64,000 bases of DNA from Candidatus Jordarchaeia archaeon (GTDB lineage: Archaea > Asgardarchaeota > Jordiarchaeia > Jordiarchaeales > Jordiarchaeaceae), in contig JAHAWU010000001.1 in the NCBI GenBank assembly GCA_018383815.1, positions 1 through 64,000 of the forward strand, read 5' to 3'. The notes under the pieces are model-generated. The model saw only the letters and a list, made by a program, of their open reading frames with translations, did no database searches and had not been told where the DNA came from. Below, piece by piece: positions 8,945-19,092 of this stretch; the first letter of the stretch is position 1, and every line of letters begins with the position of its first letter. The translations under genes and the position numbers were made by a program.

Positions 8945-11900
8945 ATGGCTAAAGCTAACAAGAAGAAATGTATTCTAAGCTTAGCGATTATCCTAGCATT
9001 ACTAGTGGTAATAGCAACACCTTTCTTATCGCTAATCAATCCAGCAACATTTCCGCCTCAAACCAACATTTTTTCAAACCCACAGACGCCAAACTTGATC
9101 ATCTCGAAGGAGAACCCCCAGCCAACCAGCTACTGGTGGAATCACAGCTGGAATTACCGAATAGAAGTAAACGTAACCGAACCGGGTTATGCGAACAGAA
9201 TAAACGAAATAGCAAAGGTAAGCCTAAACTTCGATGATTATCACTGCGCCAACAACAGCATTCGAGTACTATACTACAACCATTCCACGGCACAATGGGT
9301 GGAAATACCCATCCAAATAGGAAATCTAACCTACTATGGGGGAAACCGTGTTAAGAGCTGCGACTTGCTTTTCCTTTGTAACGTTACAAAGAGCGGAATC
9401 TCAACATACTACATCTATTATAATGACACTTATACTGGAGCTGCACCGACATACACAACCCCCCTCAGTGTTACAATCAACCCCGGAGGCACCACCTATT
9501 TCACCTTCGATACTGGTGTAATAAGTGGCAATTATACTATTCGATACAGCCATACAGTTGTCCCAAATAATCCACCGTACATGTACGATGATGATGCATG
9601 TTTCCGTATTTTCAAGGTTAACGGAACTAATATTATCCCAACAAACGGATTACATAGTGGAATTGACCGTATTGACGCTGACGATATTCTGCGTTGGAAT
9701 TCCTCCTTGGATCAGCCCCTCATTCTTAACCTTACTTGGACGGCTGAACTTCTCGAATCAGGGCCTCTGAGAGCTATTGTGAGGGTTTACAAGACAAGCT
9801 TCGACAGATTCACTCGGACTAGTAATGTGGGTGGCGGAAATTATACCGGGATGAACAAGACCTACACTTTTTATGCCTATCAAAGTTATGTGAAAATTGA
9901 TATTGTTAACGCTTCGGGCAATTATAGCACTGTTCCCATATATGACTTCGCAGTTATAAATGTGACAAATCAGTGGACTCTATACATAGACACATATAAT
10001 CTGGGGCCTGCTACTTCCCGTCCTTGGACTGATAAAATCTCGTCCCCGCAGCCCTTTAACCACATGTCTCTTGTGCGTAACGACGGTCTTGGATTTGCTC
10101 TCTTGGGTTCACCAATGTGGCCAGAGGACGAATTTGGAAACCGAACCAGTCTTGAGTATGGCTACGGATATATAGATGCGAAAATGCAGAGCTTCTTATT
10201 TAGAAATGATGGAAGACCGGGAGACCCATACTATGGTGAAGTTGAATACAGAATAAGAATACCATTCACCTATTACATTGCGGGAATAACTCAGGGTTTT
10301 AACCAAGTTATAGATACGTGGTATATAGCGAACAATCCGACGGAAACTAGTTGTGGTAGTGAAGAGGATAAAACTTACACACTTGTTGCCAATGTTACGG
10401 ATTGGTTCTATAACCCTATTCCGGGAGCAAACGTAACCATTTATAATGAGCCCGGGCTGTCAAGTGTAAATAAGACTGGGATTACAAACTCCCAGGGGCT
10501 GTGCACTTTCCAGTTAAACCTGAATAGTACACCAAGCCAGTACTGGATACAGGCATACCAATATAATTCCTACCATAATTATACTAGCAATTCAGAGTAC
10601 TGGAACCCCTTACTAAACTTTACATATCCTTACAGTACTGTGAATATTAGAATGAACATAACTACGGTATACATCGAAGTCTGGGATAGTGCCAACCATC
10701 GGCTTCAGAATGCAACGGTAACACTAAACTATACAGACCCATCATGGACAGACATTTCTCAGATTGTTGACGAGTTCTTTGCTAATTGTTCATTTTACGC
10801 TTGGTCCGACCAAAGCCTAAACATAAACATAACTGCTATCCCGGGGGCAGAATCCAGGGTATACGTTCTTTTCCCCAACGGAACTAAAGGACCAGAAGTT
10901 ACTCCGCCCATAACCACGAACGAACCCAAAAGGTTCAGAGTTGAAGTACAGCAAAACATAACAGCCAGTCCAACTCAACTGTCCAGCAATGTAACTACTA
11001 TTCTCAACAAGTACTGGAAGGACAACATTACCTTATATGTGTGGCTCAAAGCGGGCGACCCTCCATCAATCCCAATATATGCGGACTCAATTAACTTCAC
11101 CATTTACTACTCCTCTGGAGAAATAACAGTGCCTGCTATTGGTATGAACTTGGTGGAAGAGGGTCTATACTCTTACACTTTCAATACTAGCACGGTGGGA
11201 GGCTTGGGTCTATTTGGGGGGGAAACCTACACTATCACTATTACTGCAAGAACCAATTCCTCCTATGTGAATCCTACACCTATCAATATCTTTCTGCCAT
11301 TGCAAAATCTTCCCGTTGAAGTATATAGTCCTTATAGTTTGGAGAATCCCATTGTAGCAACATGGTTTGAACCTCTGCACCTCGCCATGCCCCCCATTAC
11401 CGTTCGCCTGACAGACATCCACAACAACCTACGTGTAAACAATGCCGAAGTAAATTACACCATTAGCGGAACAACGCATATCAATGAGGCTATGAATTTC
11501 ACTGGGGCAGGAATTTACCAAGTTAACGAAAACGTTGTGGATTCTCTAACAACTGGAAACTTTACTATAAGTATTGTGTCTTCTCTGCAGAACTACACCA
11601 TACCTGCTTACTATATTAAGCTCACAATTAATTTGGCCTCCGCACGCATTCTGGCTCCATCCAAAATTCAAGGCTCCTTCAACGAGAATATTTCGGTGCA
11701 AGTAGAACTTGTGCGCGAAGACAATCTTAACCCCATCATTGGAGCCAACTTGACTTGGTATATACAGGGAACAGGCCTAACAGGAATCCTAACCGATCCT
11801 TCTAATATAGGTCAGTACTCTGGACAAATACCAAATGGAACATTAACTTCTGGATCCTACGGTTTGCTTATCCAAGCTTCAAAGGAAAACTACCTCACCC

Positions 11901-12940
11901 AGTATGAATACGTAACACTTGAAGTTCTGGGAGCTTCAACCACAATTGGTTCCGTAATTCTGATTCCACAGCTACTTGGAGGATCCTCTGATTATCTATT
12001 TGCGGGTTCCTTAATACAGGTTGAAAACTCGTGGACACTAGTGCCCATTGTATTCACGTACTTGGACGGTAATGGGAATCCGGTTCCTAATGCGACAATA
12101 ACGGTGACTGGTGGGTTGCCAGTTTTTGACTTTGGAAGTGGTACTGTGAAGGGTGTGGGAGCATCAGAGGTTAAGGCTTTGCAGGTTGGTGCAGGTACTT
12201 ACTTAGTTTTAGTTCCCATTTCAGGATTTCCACCTTCAACGTTCCAGATTAACATTGTGGCTCAAGCTATAAATTATCAAACTCAGCAGATACCAGTAGT
12301 CGTATCGATTAAAGAGAAGTCGATTCCACTAATACCAGGCTTCAGGATTCCATTATCAACATTTCTCATCACAGTAGCAGCGGTAGCCATACCCTCCGCG
12401 GCCTTTGCGGGATATTCACTGTACAAGAGAGCCAAAATACCTGCTATAATAAAGAGGATTGATGAACTAATCAGAGCCATAAGCAGGGGAGAGAAAGTAA
12501 CAGTCAAACTGGTACCTAGAGAGAAGGTTATCGCAGCCATTTTGGCTGAAGAGTTAGCTATAGTGGGCGTGGAGCCCAGAGTTGAAGGCTACGTGCCAGT
12601 GGAAATCGCAGACCTAATAGTGCCACTCCTAGTGGAGTCAGGAATAAAAGAGAAGGAAGCTTACGCACTGGTTCCCGAACTGAAAACTGCAACGCCCTCA
12701 GAGAGAGAAAGGCTCCTTGAATCCGTAGGAGTACCGGGTGAACTCAGTGCAAAAATAATACAAACAATTGAGGAATTCGAAGAAAAAAGGGAACCACTAC
12801 TCAAACCCAGAGGGAAAGCAGAAGAGGAACCCACAGAGAAAATTGAAGAAGGGGAAGAAGAACCAAGAGAGGAAAAGAAAGAACGAGAAGCTGAGGAAGC
12901 CAAAGAGCCAGAAGATAAAGAATCAGAAGAGCAAAAATAG
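8945..12940 (+). CDS. Large sequon-rich surface protein with DUF2341-like N-terminus, C-terminal anchor and charged cytoplasmic tail
   Basis: This 1331-residue protein begins with a basic stretch and a hydrophobic signal or anchor (about 10-32). A WWNHSWNYRI-type start (about 64) resembles DUF2341 domains. Many beta-rich Ig/CarboxypepD-like segments follow (for example IPGANVTIYN and NPVPNATITV), with dozens of N-x-S/T sequons that suggest an N-glycosylated exterior. A hydrophobic segment near 1130-1155 ends in YKRAKI and so should span the membrane. A helical cytoplasmic part of about 170 residues follows, ending in a long Glu/Lys-rich tail. No enzyme site is seen. The ATG at 8945 follows GAGGAATAAGA. 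It may be a cell-envelope or S-layer-associated protein; the function is unknown. Confidence 0.72.
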   Translation: MAKANKKKCILSLAIILALLVVIATPFLSLINPATFPPQTNIFSNPQTPNLIISKENPQPTSYWWNHSWNYRIEVNVTEPGYANRINEIAKVSLNFDDYHCANNSIRVLYYNHSTAQWVEIPIQIGNLTYYGGNRVKSCDLLFLCNVTKSGISTYYIYYNDTYTGAAPTYTTPLSVTINPGGTTYFTFDTGVISGNYTIRYSHTVVPNNPPYMYDDDACFRIFKVNGTNIIPTNGLHSGIDRIDADDILRWNSSLDQPLILNLTWTAELLESGPLRAIVRVYKTSFDRFTRTSNVGGGNYTGMNKTYTFYAYQSYVKIDIVNASGNYSTVPIYDFAVINVTNQWTLYIDTYNLGPATSRPWTDKISSPQPFNHMSLVRNDGLGFALLGSPMWPEDEFGNRTSLEYGYGYIDAKMQSFLFRNDGRPGDPYYGEVEYRIRIPFTYYIAGITQGFNQVIDTWYIANNPTETSCGSEEDKTYTLVANVTDWFYNPIPGANVTIYNEPGLSSVNKTGITNSQGLCTFQLNLNSTPSQYWIQAYQYNSYHNYTSNSEYWNPLLNFTYPYSTVNIRMNITTVYIEVWDSANHRLQNATVTLNYTDPSWTDISQIVDEFFANCSFYAWSDQSLNINITAIPGAESRVYVLFPNGTKGPEVTPPITTNEPKRFRVEVQQNITASPTQLSSNVTTILNKYWKDNITLYVWLKAGDPPSIPIYADSINFTIYYSSGEITVPAIGMNLVEEGLYSYTFNTSTVGGLGLFGGETYTITITARTNSSYVNPTPINIFLPLQNLPVEVYSPYSLENPIVATWFEPLHLAMPPITVRLTDIHNNLRVNNAEVNYTISGTTHINEAMNFTGAGIYQVNENVVDSLTTGNFTISIVSSLQNYTIPAYYIKLTINLASARILAPSKIQGSFNENISVQVELVREDNLNPIIGANLTWYIQGTGLTGILTDPSNIGQYSGQIPNGTLTSGSYGLLIQASKENYLTQYEYVTLEVLGASTTIGSVILIPQLLGGSSDYLFAGSLIQVENSWTLVPIVFTYLDGNGNPVPNATITVTGGLPVFDFGSGTVKGVGASEVKALQVGAGTYLVLVPISGFPPSTFQINIVAQAINYQTQQIPVVVSIKEKSIPLIPGFRIPLSTFLITVAAVAIPSAAFAGYSLYKRAKIPAIIKRIDELIRAISRGEKVTVKLVPREKVIAAILAEELAIVGVEPRVEGYVPVEIADLIVPLLVESGIKEKEAYALVPELKTATPSERERLLESVGVPGELSAKIIQTIEEFEEKREPLLKPRGKAEEEPTEKIEEGEEEPREEKKEREAEEAKEPEDKESEEQK

Positions 12941-13364
12941 GAGATATAAAAACAGCAGGTACAAGACAAAAATACTCTCCAAAAACCCCCCTTTCCTAAT
13001 TTTTTTGGGTCTGCAGTAAAGTTAACTAAGGATCACTTATCGTGAACTGGTTCGTGAGAAGTGTAAAAAAGGCATTGGTTGAAGCTTCAAATTTAGTTCT
13101 CAAGATGTGTGGGGAAAATTTCTATTTTAAAGCGTAGAGTGTGAGAAAAATTTACTGAACAGCATTCGCTACAAGGGGGAGAAGCTAGGAAACTTTGCCA
13201 GGTCTATGCTGCTTGTTTTAAGTGTTCGTTTCAGGACCCCAAGATATAAACCGATTAAAGGGCAGAGCTGCTTGAAGTTTGAGGGTGCGGATATCCTTAG
13301 CGAGTGTCGAAATATTTATCTTTTGTTTTCTTCCATATTTTAGCGTATTTTGAGGTGTCGTCTT
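12941..13364. other. Spacer, no gene seen
   Basis: There are about 420 bases between the surface-protein gene and the ATPase gene. A T-rich run near 13001-13007 could end the upstream transcript. GAGGTG at 13352-13357 serves the ATPase start. I recognise no RNA or ORF. Confidence 0.3.
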
Positions 13365-14747
13365 TTGAGGCGAAATTTTTTTGTAGATAGGGAGAATGAA
13401 TTGGAACAATTGGAACAATTGTGGAAAAGCTCGGAGTTTTCACTTGTTTTCGTTTATGGGCGTAGAAGAATTGGTAAAACACGGTTACTCACGGAATTCT
13501 CGAGGGATAAAAACAGTATTTACCTTGTTGCAGCCCAGGTTCCCTATGAAATCTTGTGCAAGGAGTTCTCGGAAAGAATAAAGTATTCGTTTGACTTGCC
13601 TTTTTCGGGAGACATTGTGGAAGTAATTGACAGCATCACGAAGACGGTAAACAAGAAGATTCTTATTATAATCGACGAGTTTCAGTACGTGGTCGAAGCG
13701 GATAATAGTTTTCCATCCCGTCTTCAGAGGCTCATTGACTCTGAACTCTCCCGCAGGAATCTTATGCTCATCCTCTGCGGTTCAGCGGTATCTTTCTTTG
13801 AAGAGAAGCTCTTGGGATACAAAAGTCCTCTATTTGGCAGAAGAACTTCCACTTTGAGGCTCAGGGCTCTTAATTTTCCTCAAATAAGAGGTTTCTTTCC
13901 AAACTATAATTTAGAAGAATTGTTGAGTGTATACGCTGTGGTTGGCGGAACACCAGCCTATTTAGAAAAGCTAAGCGGAACCAAAAGCTTCAAAGAAAAT
14001 CTGAGAGATGTAGTGACTCCGGAAAGCTATCTCTACGATGAGGCTCCGAGCATTCTGAGGCAAGAGGTCAGAGAACCTCGAACGTATTTCAGCATATTGT
14101 CCTCAGTGGCTGAGGGAAAAACTTCTCAGAGTGAAGTGGCATCGGTAGCCAAGGTGGACCCCAGAAGCATAGTTAAGTATGTAGATCTACTTGAGGAGCT
14201 TGAAATTCTTGTGCGGGTGAGGCCTTTAGGCTACAGGAAGCCTGTTAAGCTTCATTTCAGGGATAACTATTTCCGTTTCTGGTTTACTTATCCCTACAAG
14301 TTGAGAACATTGCTGGAAACAGGCTACGTTGAGGAAGCCCTTAGCCACATACTGGAAACCTTCAACAACTACCTCTCAAAGGTCTTTGAAGATGTAGTGG
14401 CTGAAATAGCCCCACTACTGTATCGCCGAGGAGTAATTGAAACTAGACCAATTCAAATAGGCAAATGGTGGCACAAAGACATGGAAATAGACCTCATAGT
14501 CAGAGAACCCGGAAAATCCACCACATTCGTCGAAGTTAAGTGGGGTAGATTAGGACACAAAGACGCCGAGAAAATTTTCAGCGAGGTTGAGGAAAAAGCC
14601 GCCAAAACAGGCCTAGCATCACCGGAAAACCATTATCTACTAGTGGTCAAGGATTTCACAGACAAAGAAACATCCCCTAAACCAGAAAAACACAGAAAAA
14701 TAATAGACCTAAAATTCCTCAATCACCTCTTAGAGGCCCCGCAATAA
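13365..14747 (+). CDS. Archaeal ATPase with DUF234 C-terminal domain
   Basis: This STAND/AAA-like ATPase has about 460 residues. FFVDRENELEQLEQLW opens the domain, Walker A is YGRRRIGKTRLL, Walker B is ILIIIDEFQ, and sensor-like LILCGSAVSF follows. A winged-helix part (QSEVASVAKVD) follows near 265-310. The DUF234 domain ends in a PD-(D/E)xK-like signature, EIDLIVRE...FVEVKWG, where D, E and K are all present, so a nuclease activity is possible. Such genes are abundant and variable in archaea, and a role is not established. TTG 13365 is chosen because GAGGTG lies seven bases upstream; TTG 13350 is the longer alternative. It is a lone gene. Confidence 0.85.
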   Translation: MRRNFFVDRENELEQLEQLWKSSEFSLVFVYGRRRIGKTRLLTEFSRDKNSIYLVAAQVPYEILCKEFSERIKYSFDLPFSGDIVEVIDSITKTVNKKILIIIDEFQYVVEADNSFPSRLQRLIDSELSRRNLMLILCGSAVSFFEEKLLGYKSPLFGRRTSTLRLRALNFPQIRGFFPNYNLEELLSVYAVVGGTPAYLEKLSGTKSFKENLRDVVTPESYLYDEAPSILRQEVREPRTYFSILSSVAEGKTSQSEVASVAKVDPRSIVKYVDLLEELEILVRVRPLGYRKPVKLHFRDNYFRFWFTYPYKLRTLLETGYVEEALSHILETFNNYLSKVFEDVVAEIAPLLYRRGVIETRPIQIGKWWHKDMEIDLIVREPGKSTTFVEVKWGRLGHKDAEKIFSEVEEKAAKTGLASPENHYLLVVKDFTDKETSPKPEKHRKIIDLKFLNHLLEAPQ

Positions 14748-15143
14748 AAAAATGAATAACGCTCATAAATTAGAATTTTGTGGCCGACCCTTTTTTGCCA
14801 TTGGTTCTGGGGCTTTGAAAGTATCTCAGTACACTTCCAGCAAAATCAAAAAATAATAAGCCAGAACATCCTTCAGAGCTTCACAGGATTCCTCCGCCTC
14901 GAGTCCTTATATACCCTAAAGGCCTTGTAAACCGCGGAATCCTTGGAGACTCACTGTTCCACAATTTTCTCCATAATGTGTCACCACTGACATCGCTTGA
15001 GGGCACACGTTTTCTCCACCACCCCTCCCAAACCAGGATAAAAATGGGGGACTTATCCTCGTTTCGGGTTCTTCACCTCCGCCTCTTTAAACCTTTAAAC
15101 CTAGGTTCTCTGCCCAATTTTTTGATGGTTATTTAACTTCTTT
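14748..15143. other. Spacer with possible degraded coding sequence
   Basis: This spacer of about 400 bases lies between two convergent genes. It holds an imperfect hairpin near 15034-15060 (AGGATAA...TTATCCT). On the minus strand short open stretches such as KDSAVYKAFRVYKDSRRR appear between stops; they may be a gene relic, but I cannot name it. Confidence 0.25.
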
Positions 15144-17474
15144 TTAATCGTTGTTTATTTTAACTATGATTTTTTCGAGTTGTTTTCTCTGGGCAGTTAG
15201 TTTGCTATTAATATAGAGGCAGAGTCCTTCCTTTTCTTGATCGATTTTTTCTTTTCTCCAGGTAATTTTTATTTTGTGCCCCTTATACAATAGATTGTTG
15301 AGAGTGAAGTATTCCAAGTTGAGGGGTAGTGGGTCGAGAACCACCACATTTTCGGTTTGGGGTTGGAATCCTGCGATGTATCTTATGATTAAGTCCACTA
15401 CCCAGGAATGCATGTAGTCGTCAACGCCCCTGTAGCTGCTGGGACAACCGGTTAACGGATTGTAGTGTTCATAGCAGTTTGGTGATTCAGGATTCTCTCG
15501 GTAGAACATCATTCGAATAAATTTACTTAGAAATTGGGCGGTCTTAATTTTAAGAGAGGTATCCATGTAGTAGGCGGTTTGTGCTAGGGCGTCGCAAATA
15601 TGGCTGTTGGTCATAGGCCAGACTCGACCATTCCAAGGACAGTATTTTCGGACTCCCTTCCATTCAGCCTCCGGGTTGAAAAAGGGGTGATCTCTGCTTA
15701 GTGTGGGTACCGGATAGGGGGTCCAAAATTCTTCAGGATTCAAGAGATGTTTGCGTATAGCACCCAAGTGGTGAGAATCCACTATATCGGTCATGAAGGG
15801 GTAAAAACAAACTGCTGCCTTGACATTTGAGGGCTCAAAGTTTTCTGGTTTCACGTCGAAGAAGAACTGTTCCTCGGGATTCCACATAAACTTTAACATG
15901 TTCTCCTTAATTTTTTCAGCCTCGGTAGCCCACTTTTCACTCTCCTCTTTTTTCCCCAGCGCCTGTGCCATAAACGCTAAGAGTTTTTTCAACTCGTAAA
16001 TATAAGTTGTAGCATCCACACCCTTCAGCCTAAATGTCACATCCCTATCAGCATTTTCCTCGGCGAACAGGTAGCGCGCATTATACTCTTGACCTGTTTC
16101 GTACTGCTGAATTACATCGTAAAGACCACTCCCCTCCGGATCTCGCTGCCTGTCGAAATATTTGGCGTATTTTGTAAGGGGCTCATAAATCTGTTCAAAA
16201 AATTGGACATCGGGATGTATCTGGTATATTTGCAAAATTCCCTTGGCATAATTTGCGTGATAGATAAACCAGTCATCTGTTTTTCCCTTGAACCCCACTC
16301 CTCCAGGTATTGCTCCGTTTTCATGTATGTTTGATAGAAGTCCAAGCAGTGAACCCTTCGCCACTGATGGGTCATGCATCCAGGAGCATTCAATCATGTG
16401 ACACTGGGCACTGTACGAAATATGGTGTCGAAACCAGCCTCCGTCTCTCTCACCTATCCCTTCATATATAATAGGGTGCTTATGATAGTTTTGCCCTACA
16501 TTTATCATGTTTAGTTTTAATCCATACCAGCGGTACCAGTAATATTTGGTGATGTAGGGGTCTGAGCACTCGAAGCTCGGGACACTGTTGAAAAAATCTC
16601 TCCAGTTCTGCCGGCTTAATTCAAGAGGATTCTTGTCTTGAAGGTCTTCAAGATTGTTTAAACACTTGTCCTTATCATGGGACACGCTGCAGGCAAACCA
16701 GGTATAGTTGTGGAAATCATGTTGTAGGTCAATGGTGTAATGGAGACCAATGTAGATGCTACCGAACTCGCTAAAAGGTTTTTCAGGAATAGTCTCATCC
16801 TTAAACTTTCCCCCATAAATCTTCTCGGGGAAAGGGGTAACTACCCATAGGGGTTGGTCTTCCAGAGAGCCCAAGCTCATGTGGAAATTTTCACATAAAT
16901 TTATGGTGTAAGAATTCAGTTTTTCTTTTGCTCCCAGAGCGTACCACACTCGGTAATTGCATTCACTGTTTGTGTGTATCTCCTCCTGAGAAAAAACAGC
17001 ACTGTTATTTGTAATTTCCGGATTAGTATAGATCAGCCCCTCGTAGTCAAATGGGTAAGTTAACCTGATAGGCATAGGTTTAGGGGGTCTACGGTCCAGC
17101 TTTGTCCACATTATGAAGTGGCAATACCTATCCTTGCTCCCATTGTTTACTATGTCCATTTGGGAAACAAACACATTGGTCGGTGTTAAAAGTTTGTTCT
17201 CAACAATGCTCAGGTCCTCAGCGACAAACTTTTGAGAGAGACTGCTTGGCCTCCAAACTCGCTCAATTACATTAAAGTTTATAGTATTTAACTGCTCATC
17301 CAACACGGTTATCGTGAATATGTGTGGAAGTTTCTGATCTAGGTAGTAGCCATAATCCCAAAACCCCAAGGTGTCGAGATGTAGCGGAAAACAGGGAGCC
17401 CATAAAGCAGCGGTACCTCCACCTACAAACCACTTATCACTCCTCGACAAATACTCATCAGGATTCGTTATCAT
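15144..17474 (-). CDS. MGH1-like (GH63-type) glycoside hydrolase
   Basis: This 776-residue protein has no signal peptide and is predicted to be cytoplasmic. The N-terminal 270 residues look like a beta-sandwich. The C-terminal part (about 300-740) has the alternating helix pattern and aromatic-rich motifs of the (alpha/alpha)6 barrel of MGH1-like and GH63 glucosidases, including RDGGWFRHHISY, GAIPGGVGFKG, CPWNGRVWPMTN and GVDDYMHSWVVD. Such enzymes release glucose or glycerate-linked sugars, including from mannosylglycerate or glycans. The exact substrate is unknown. The ATG at 17474 has GGAGAGAAGG upstream. It stands alone, with the hydrogenase operon 290 bases beyond it on the same strand. 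Confidence 0.7.
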   Translation of the reverse strand: MITNPDEYLSRSDKWFVGGGTAALWAPCFPLHLDTLGFWDYGYYLDQKLPHIFTITVLDEQLNTINFNVIERVWRPSSLSQKFVAEDLSIVENKLLTPTNVFVSQMDIVNNGSKDRYCHFIMWTKLDRRPPKPMPIRLTYPFDYEGLIYTNPEITNNSAVFSQEEIHTNSECNYRVWYALGAKEKLNSYTINLCENFHMSLGSLEDQPLWVVTPFPEKIYGGKFKDETIPEKPFSEFGSIYIGLHYTIDLQHDFHNYTWFACSVSHDKDKCLNNLEDLQDKNPLELSRQNWRDFFNSVPSFECSDPYITKYYWYRWYGLKLNMINVGQNYHKHPIIYEGIGERDGGWFRHHISYSAQCHMIECSWMHDPSVAKGSLLGLLSNIHENGAIPGGVGFKGKTDDWFIYHANYAKGILQIYQIHPDVQFFEQIYEPLTKYAKYFDRQRDPEGSGLYDVIQQYETGQEYNARYLFAEENADRDVTFRLKGVDATTYIYELKKLLAFMAQALGKKEESEKWATEAEKIKENMLKFMWNPEEQFFFDVKPENFEPSNVKAAVCFYPFMTDIVDSHHLGAIRKHLLNPEEFWTPYPVPTLSRDHPFFNPEAEWKGVRKYCPWNGRVWPMTNSHICDALAQTAYYMDTSLKIKTAQFLSKFIRMMFYRENPESPNCYEHYNPLTGCPSSYRGVDDYMHSWVVDLIIRYIAGFQPQTENVVVLDPLPLNLEYFTLNNLLYKGHKIKITWRKEKIDQEKEGLCLYINSKLTAQRKQLEKIIVKINND

Positions 17475-17763
17475 AACCTTCTCTCCGTGGAAATAGAAAA
17501 TAAACCTTTGTATAAAAGACAGTTGGGAATAATTATGTGATATTTTGTTCGATGCAGGCTTTTGAGTTTGAATTTCACTACCTTATAGCTCATATAGCGT
17601 ATTTTAAAAGACCTCACGCTCCCTCCATACTGTTACGCCTTAAGCCGCATAAGCCTTGGAGGTACTGGTGTCCGTCTTGGATGCTTGAACGTTTATTTTT
17701 TCCTCTTTAAAGTAGTGTGTTTTGAGGCTTCATTGTTTGAGGTGAAATCCTTCTGTGGTTATT

Positions 17764-19086
17764 TTATTGGTGGATTACTTCGATTAGGTGGGTTGCACAT
17801 GAGACGCAGGGGTCGAATGTTCTTATGACTCTTTTTGCATTTTCTTTTAGTTTCTCTATGTCTTGTGTGTTTTGGTAGCTGTCTCTGCATGTTTCCAGCA
17901 ATTTTTGGTTGATGGTGGAGAGGTTGAGTTCTGTGGGGGTGATGATGGTTGCTGATTCAACTATGTTTTTGGTGTTTACTTTGTACTGGTGTATTAGTGT
18001 TCCTCTGGGGGCTTCTACCACTCCGATGCCTACTGGTGTGGCGATTTTGTTGAGTTGGGGGAGTTCTTGTTCTTCTATTAGTTCTGGCTCGTTGAGTATG
18101 AGTATTGCGTCGTACATTGAGGCAAGAATTTCTATGAGTCTGAGGAAGTTTGAGTAGAGGAGACTCTCCCTCCAGCTGGTGGGCACTTCGTCCATTAGGC
18201 TGTGTACTTCGTAGGCCCCGTATCTCTCGATTATTTGGTTTCTGGCCATGGGCCCAGTTAACACCAATTTTTCTCCGTTAATCTGTATCCCTTGCGATTT
18301 TTTCTCAGTGTCTATGTATTGGGGGTATTGTTCTGGTTCGAAGTCCGCTAGAACTTTTTTTCCTTTAGCGATGCGGAGTTTTCCCTCGTATAAGTTGAAG
18401 TTGCCGCCTTCATTTAGTGCCATGAATGCTGTTTCATCTATATTGTAGAACTTTTGAGGCTCACCGATTTTACCCATGTACTCTAAGAGTTTTTCTATTA
18501 TTCCTCTCACTGTGGTGGCGCCTCTTCTAAGGTTGGACTGTAGTCCTACCACTTCTTTTTCCGCCAATTTTTTAGAGACTCCGCCTACTAAGCTGGTTAC
18601 TGGGTGGGGCACCCTTCCACCAATGTGGTCTAGGAGCTCATTTCCAATTTTAATTATTCTGAACAATTTTTCAACCAGGTCCGTTTCCATTTTTGAAAAC
18701 TGTTGAACGCTGTACTTTTCATAACCATTTTCCGTCATCGCTTTTAGGTCGGGAAGCGCGAAGTAGAAGAAGTGTAATGCGTGAGACCGCATAAGCTCTC
18801 CAGCAAGAAGGAGTTTTCTCATAAGAATGCAGGATTTGGAGGGGGTAACATCGTATATTTTTTCCAGTGCTTTGCAGGCTGCTATTGCGTGTGCTGAGGA
18901 GCAGAGTCCACATATTCGGGATGTGATTCTGGGAACGTCCTCCACCATTTTTCCCACTAAAATTTTTTCGAATCCTCGAGGTAGATACATGTCAAAATTA
19001 GCGTTGTAGACCTCCTTGTCATTAAGGTATACTGTTATTTTAGCGTGTCCCTCAATTCTGGTAACCGGTTCAATAATTTTCTTCAT
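17764..19086 (-). CDS. mvhA: [NiFe]-hydrogenase large subunit, group 3 (MvhA-like)
   Basis: This 440-residue catalytic subunit has both nickel-binding motifs: RICGLCSSAH (residues 57-66, Cys59 and Cys62) and DPCVSCATH (425-433, Cys427 and Cys430). Only seven residues follow the last histidine, where a maturation protease would cut. The opening EPVTRIEGHAKI is typical. MvhA-type subunits oxidise or make H2 and pass electrons through MvhG and MvhD to HdrA. It lies six bases behind mvhG in an operon with the HdrA fusion, so they should form one complex. No maturation genes are nearby. It is assigned to the cytoplasmic 3c-like group from its partners, not by phylogeny. Confidence 0.9.
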   Translation of the reverse strand: MKKIIEPVTRIEGHAKITVYLNDKEVYNANFDMYLPRGFEKILVGKMVEDVPRITSRICGLCSSAHAIAACKALEKIYDVTPSKSCILMRKLLLAGELMRSHALHFFYFALPDLKAMTENGYEKYSVQQFSKMETDLVEKLFRIIKIGNELLDHIGGRVPHPVTSLVGGVSKKLAEKEVVGLQSNLRRGATTVRGIIEKLLEYMGKIGEPQKFYNIDETAFMALNEGGNFNLYEGKLRIAKGKKVLADFEPEQYPQYIDTEKKSQGIQINGEKLVLTGPMARNQIIERYGAYEVHSLMDEVPTSWRESLLYSNFLRLIEILASMYDAILILNEPELIEEQELPQLNKIATPVGIGVVEAPRGTLIHQYKVNTKNIVESATIITPTELNLSTINQKLLETCRDSYQNTQDIEKLKENAKRVIRTFDPCVSCATHLIEVIHQ

Positions 19087-19092
19087 CCCATT

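Noticed and set aside
13344-17750. Similar TTGAGG-rich phrases near 13344 and 17718 that look like a repeat
   Set aside because: Only short and degenerate matches; best explained by a ribosome-site-like sequence and chance.
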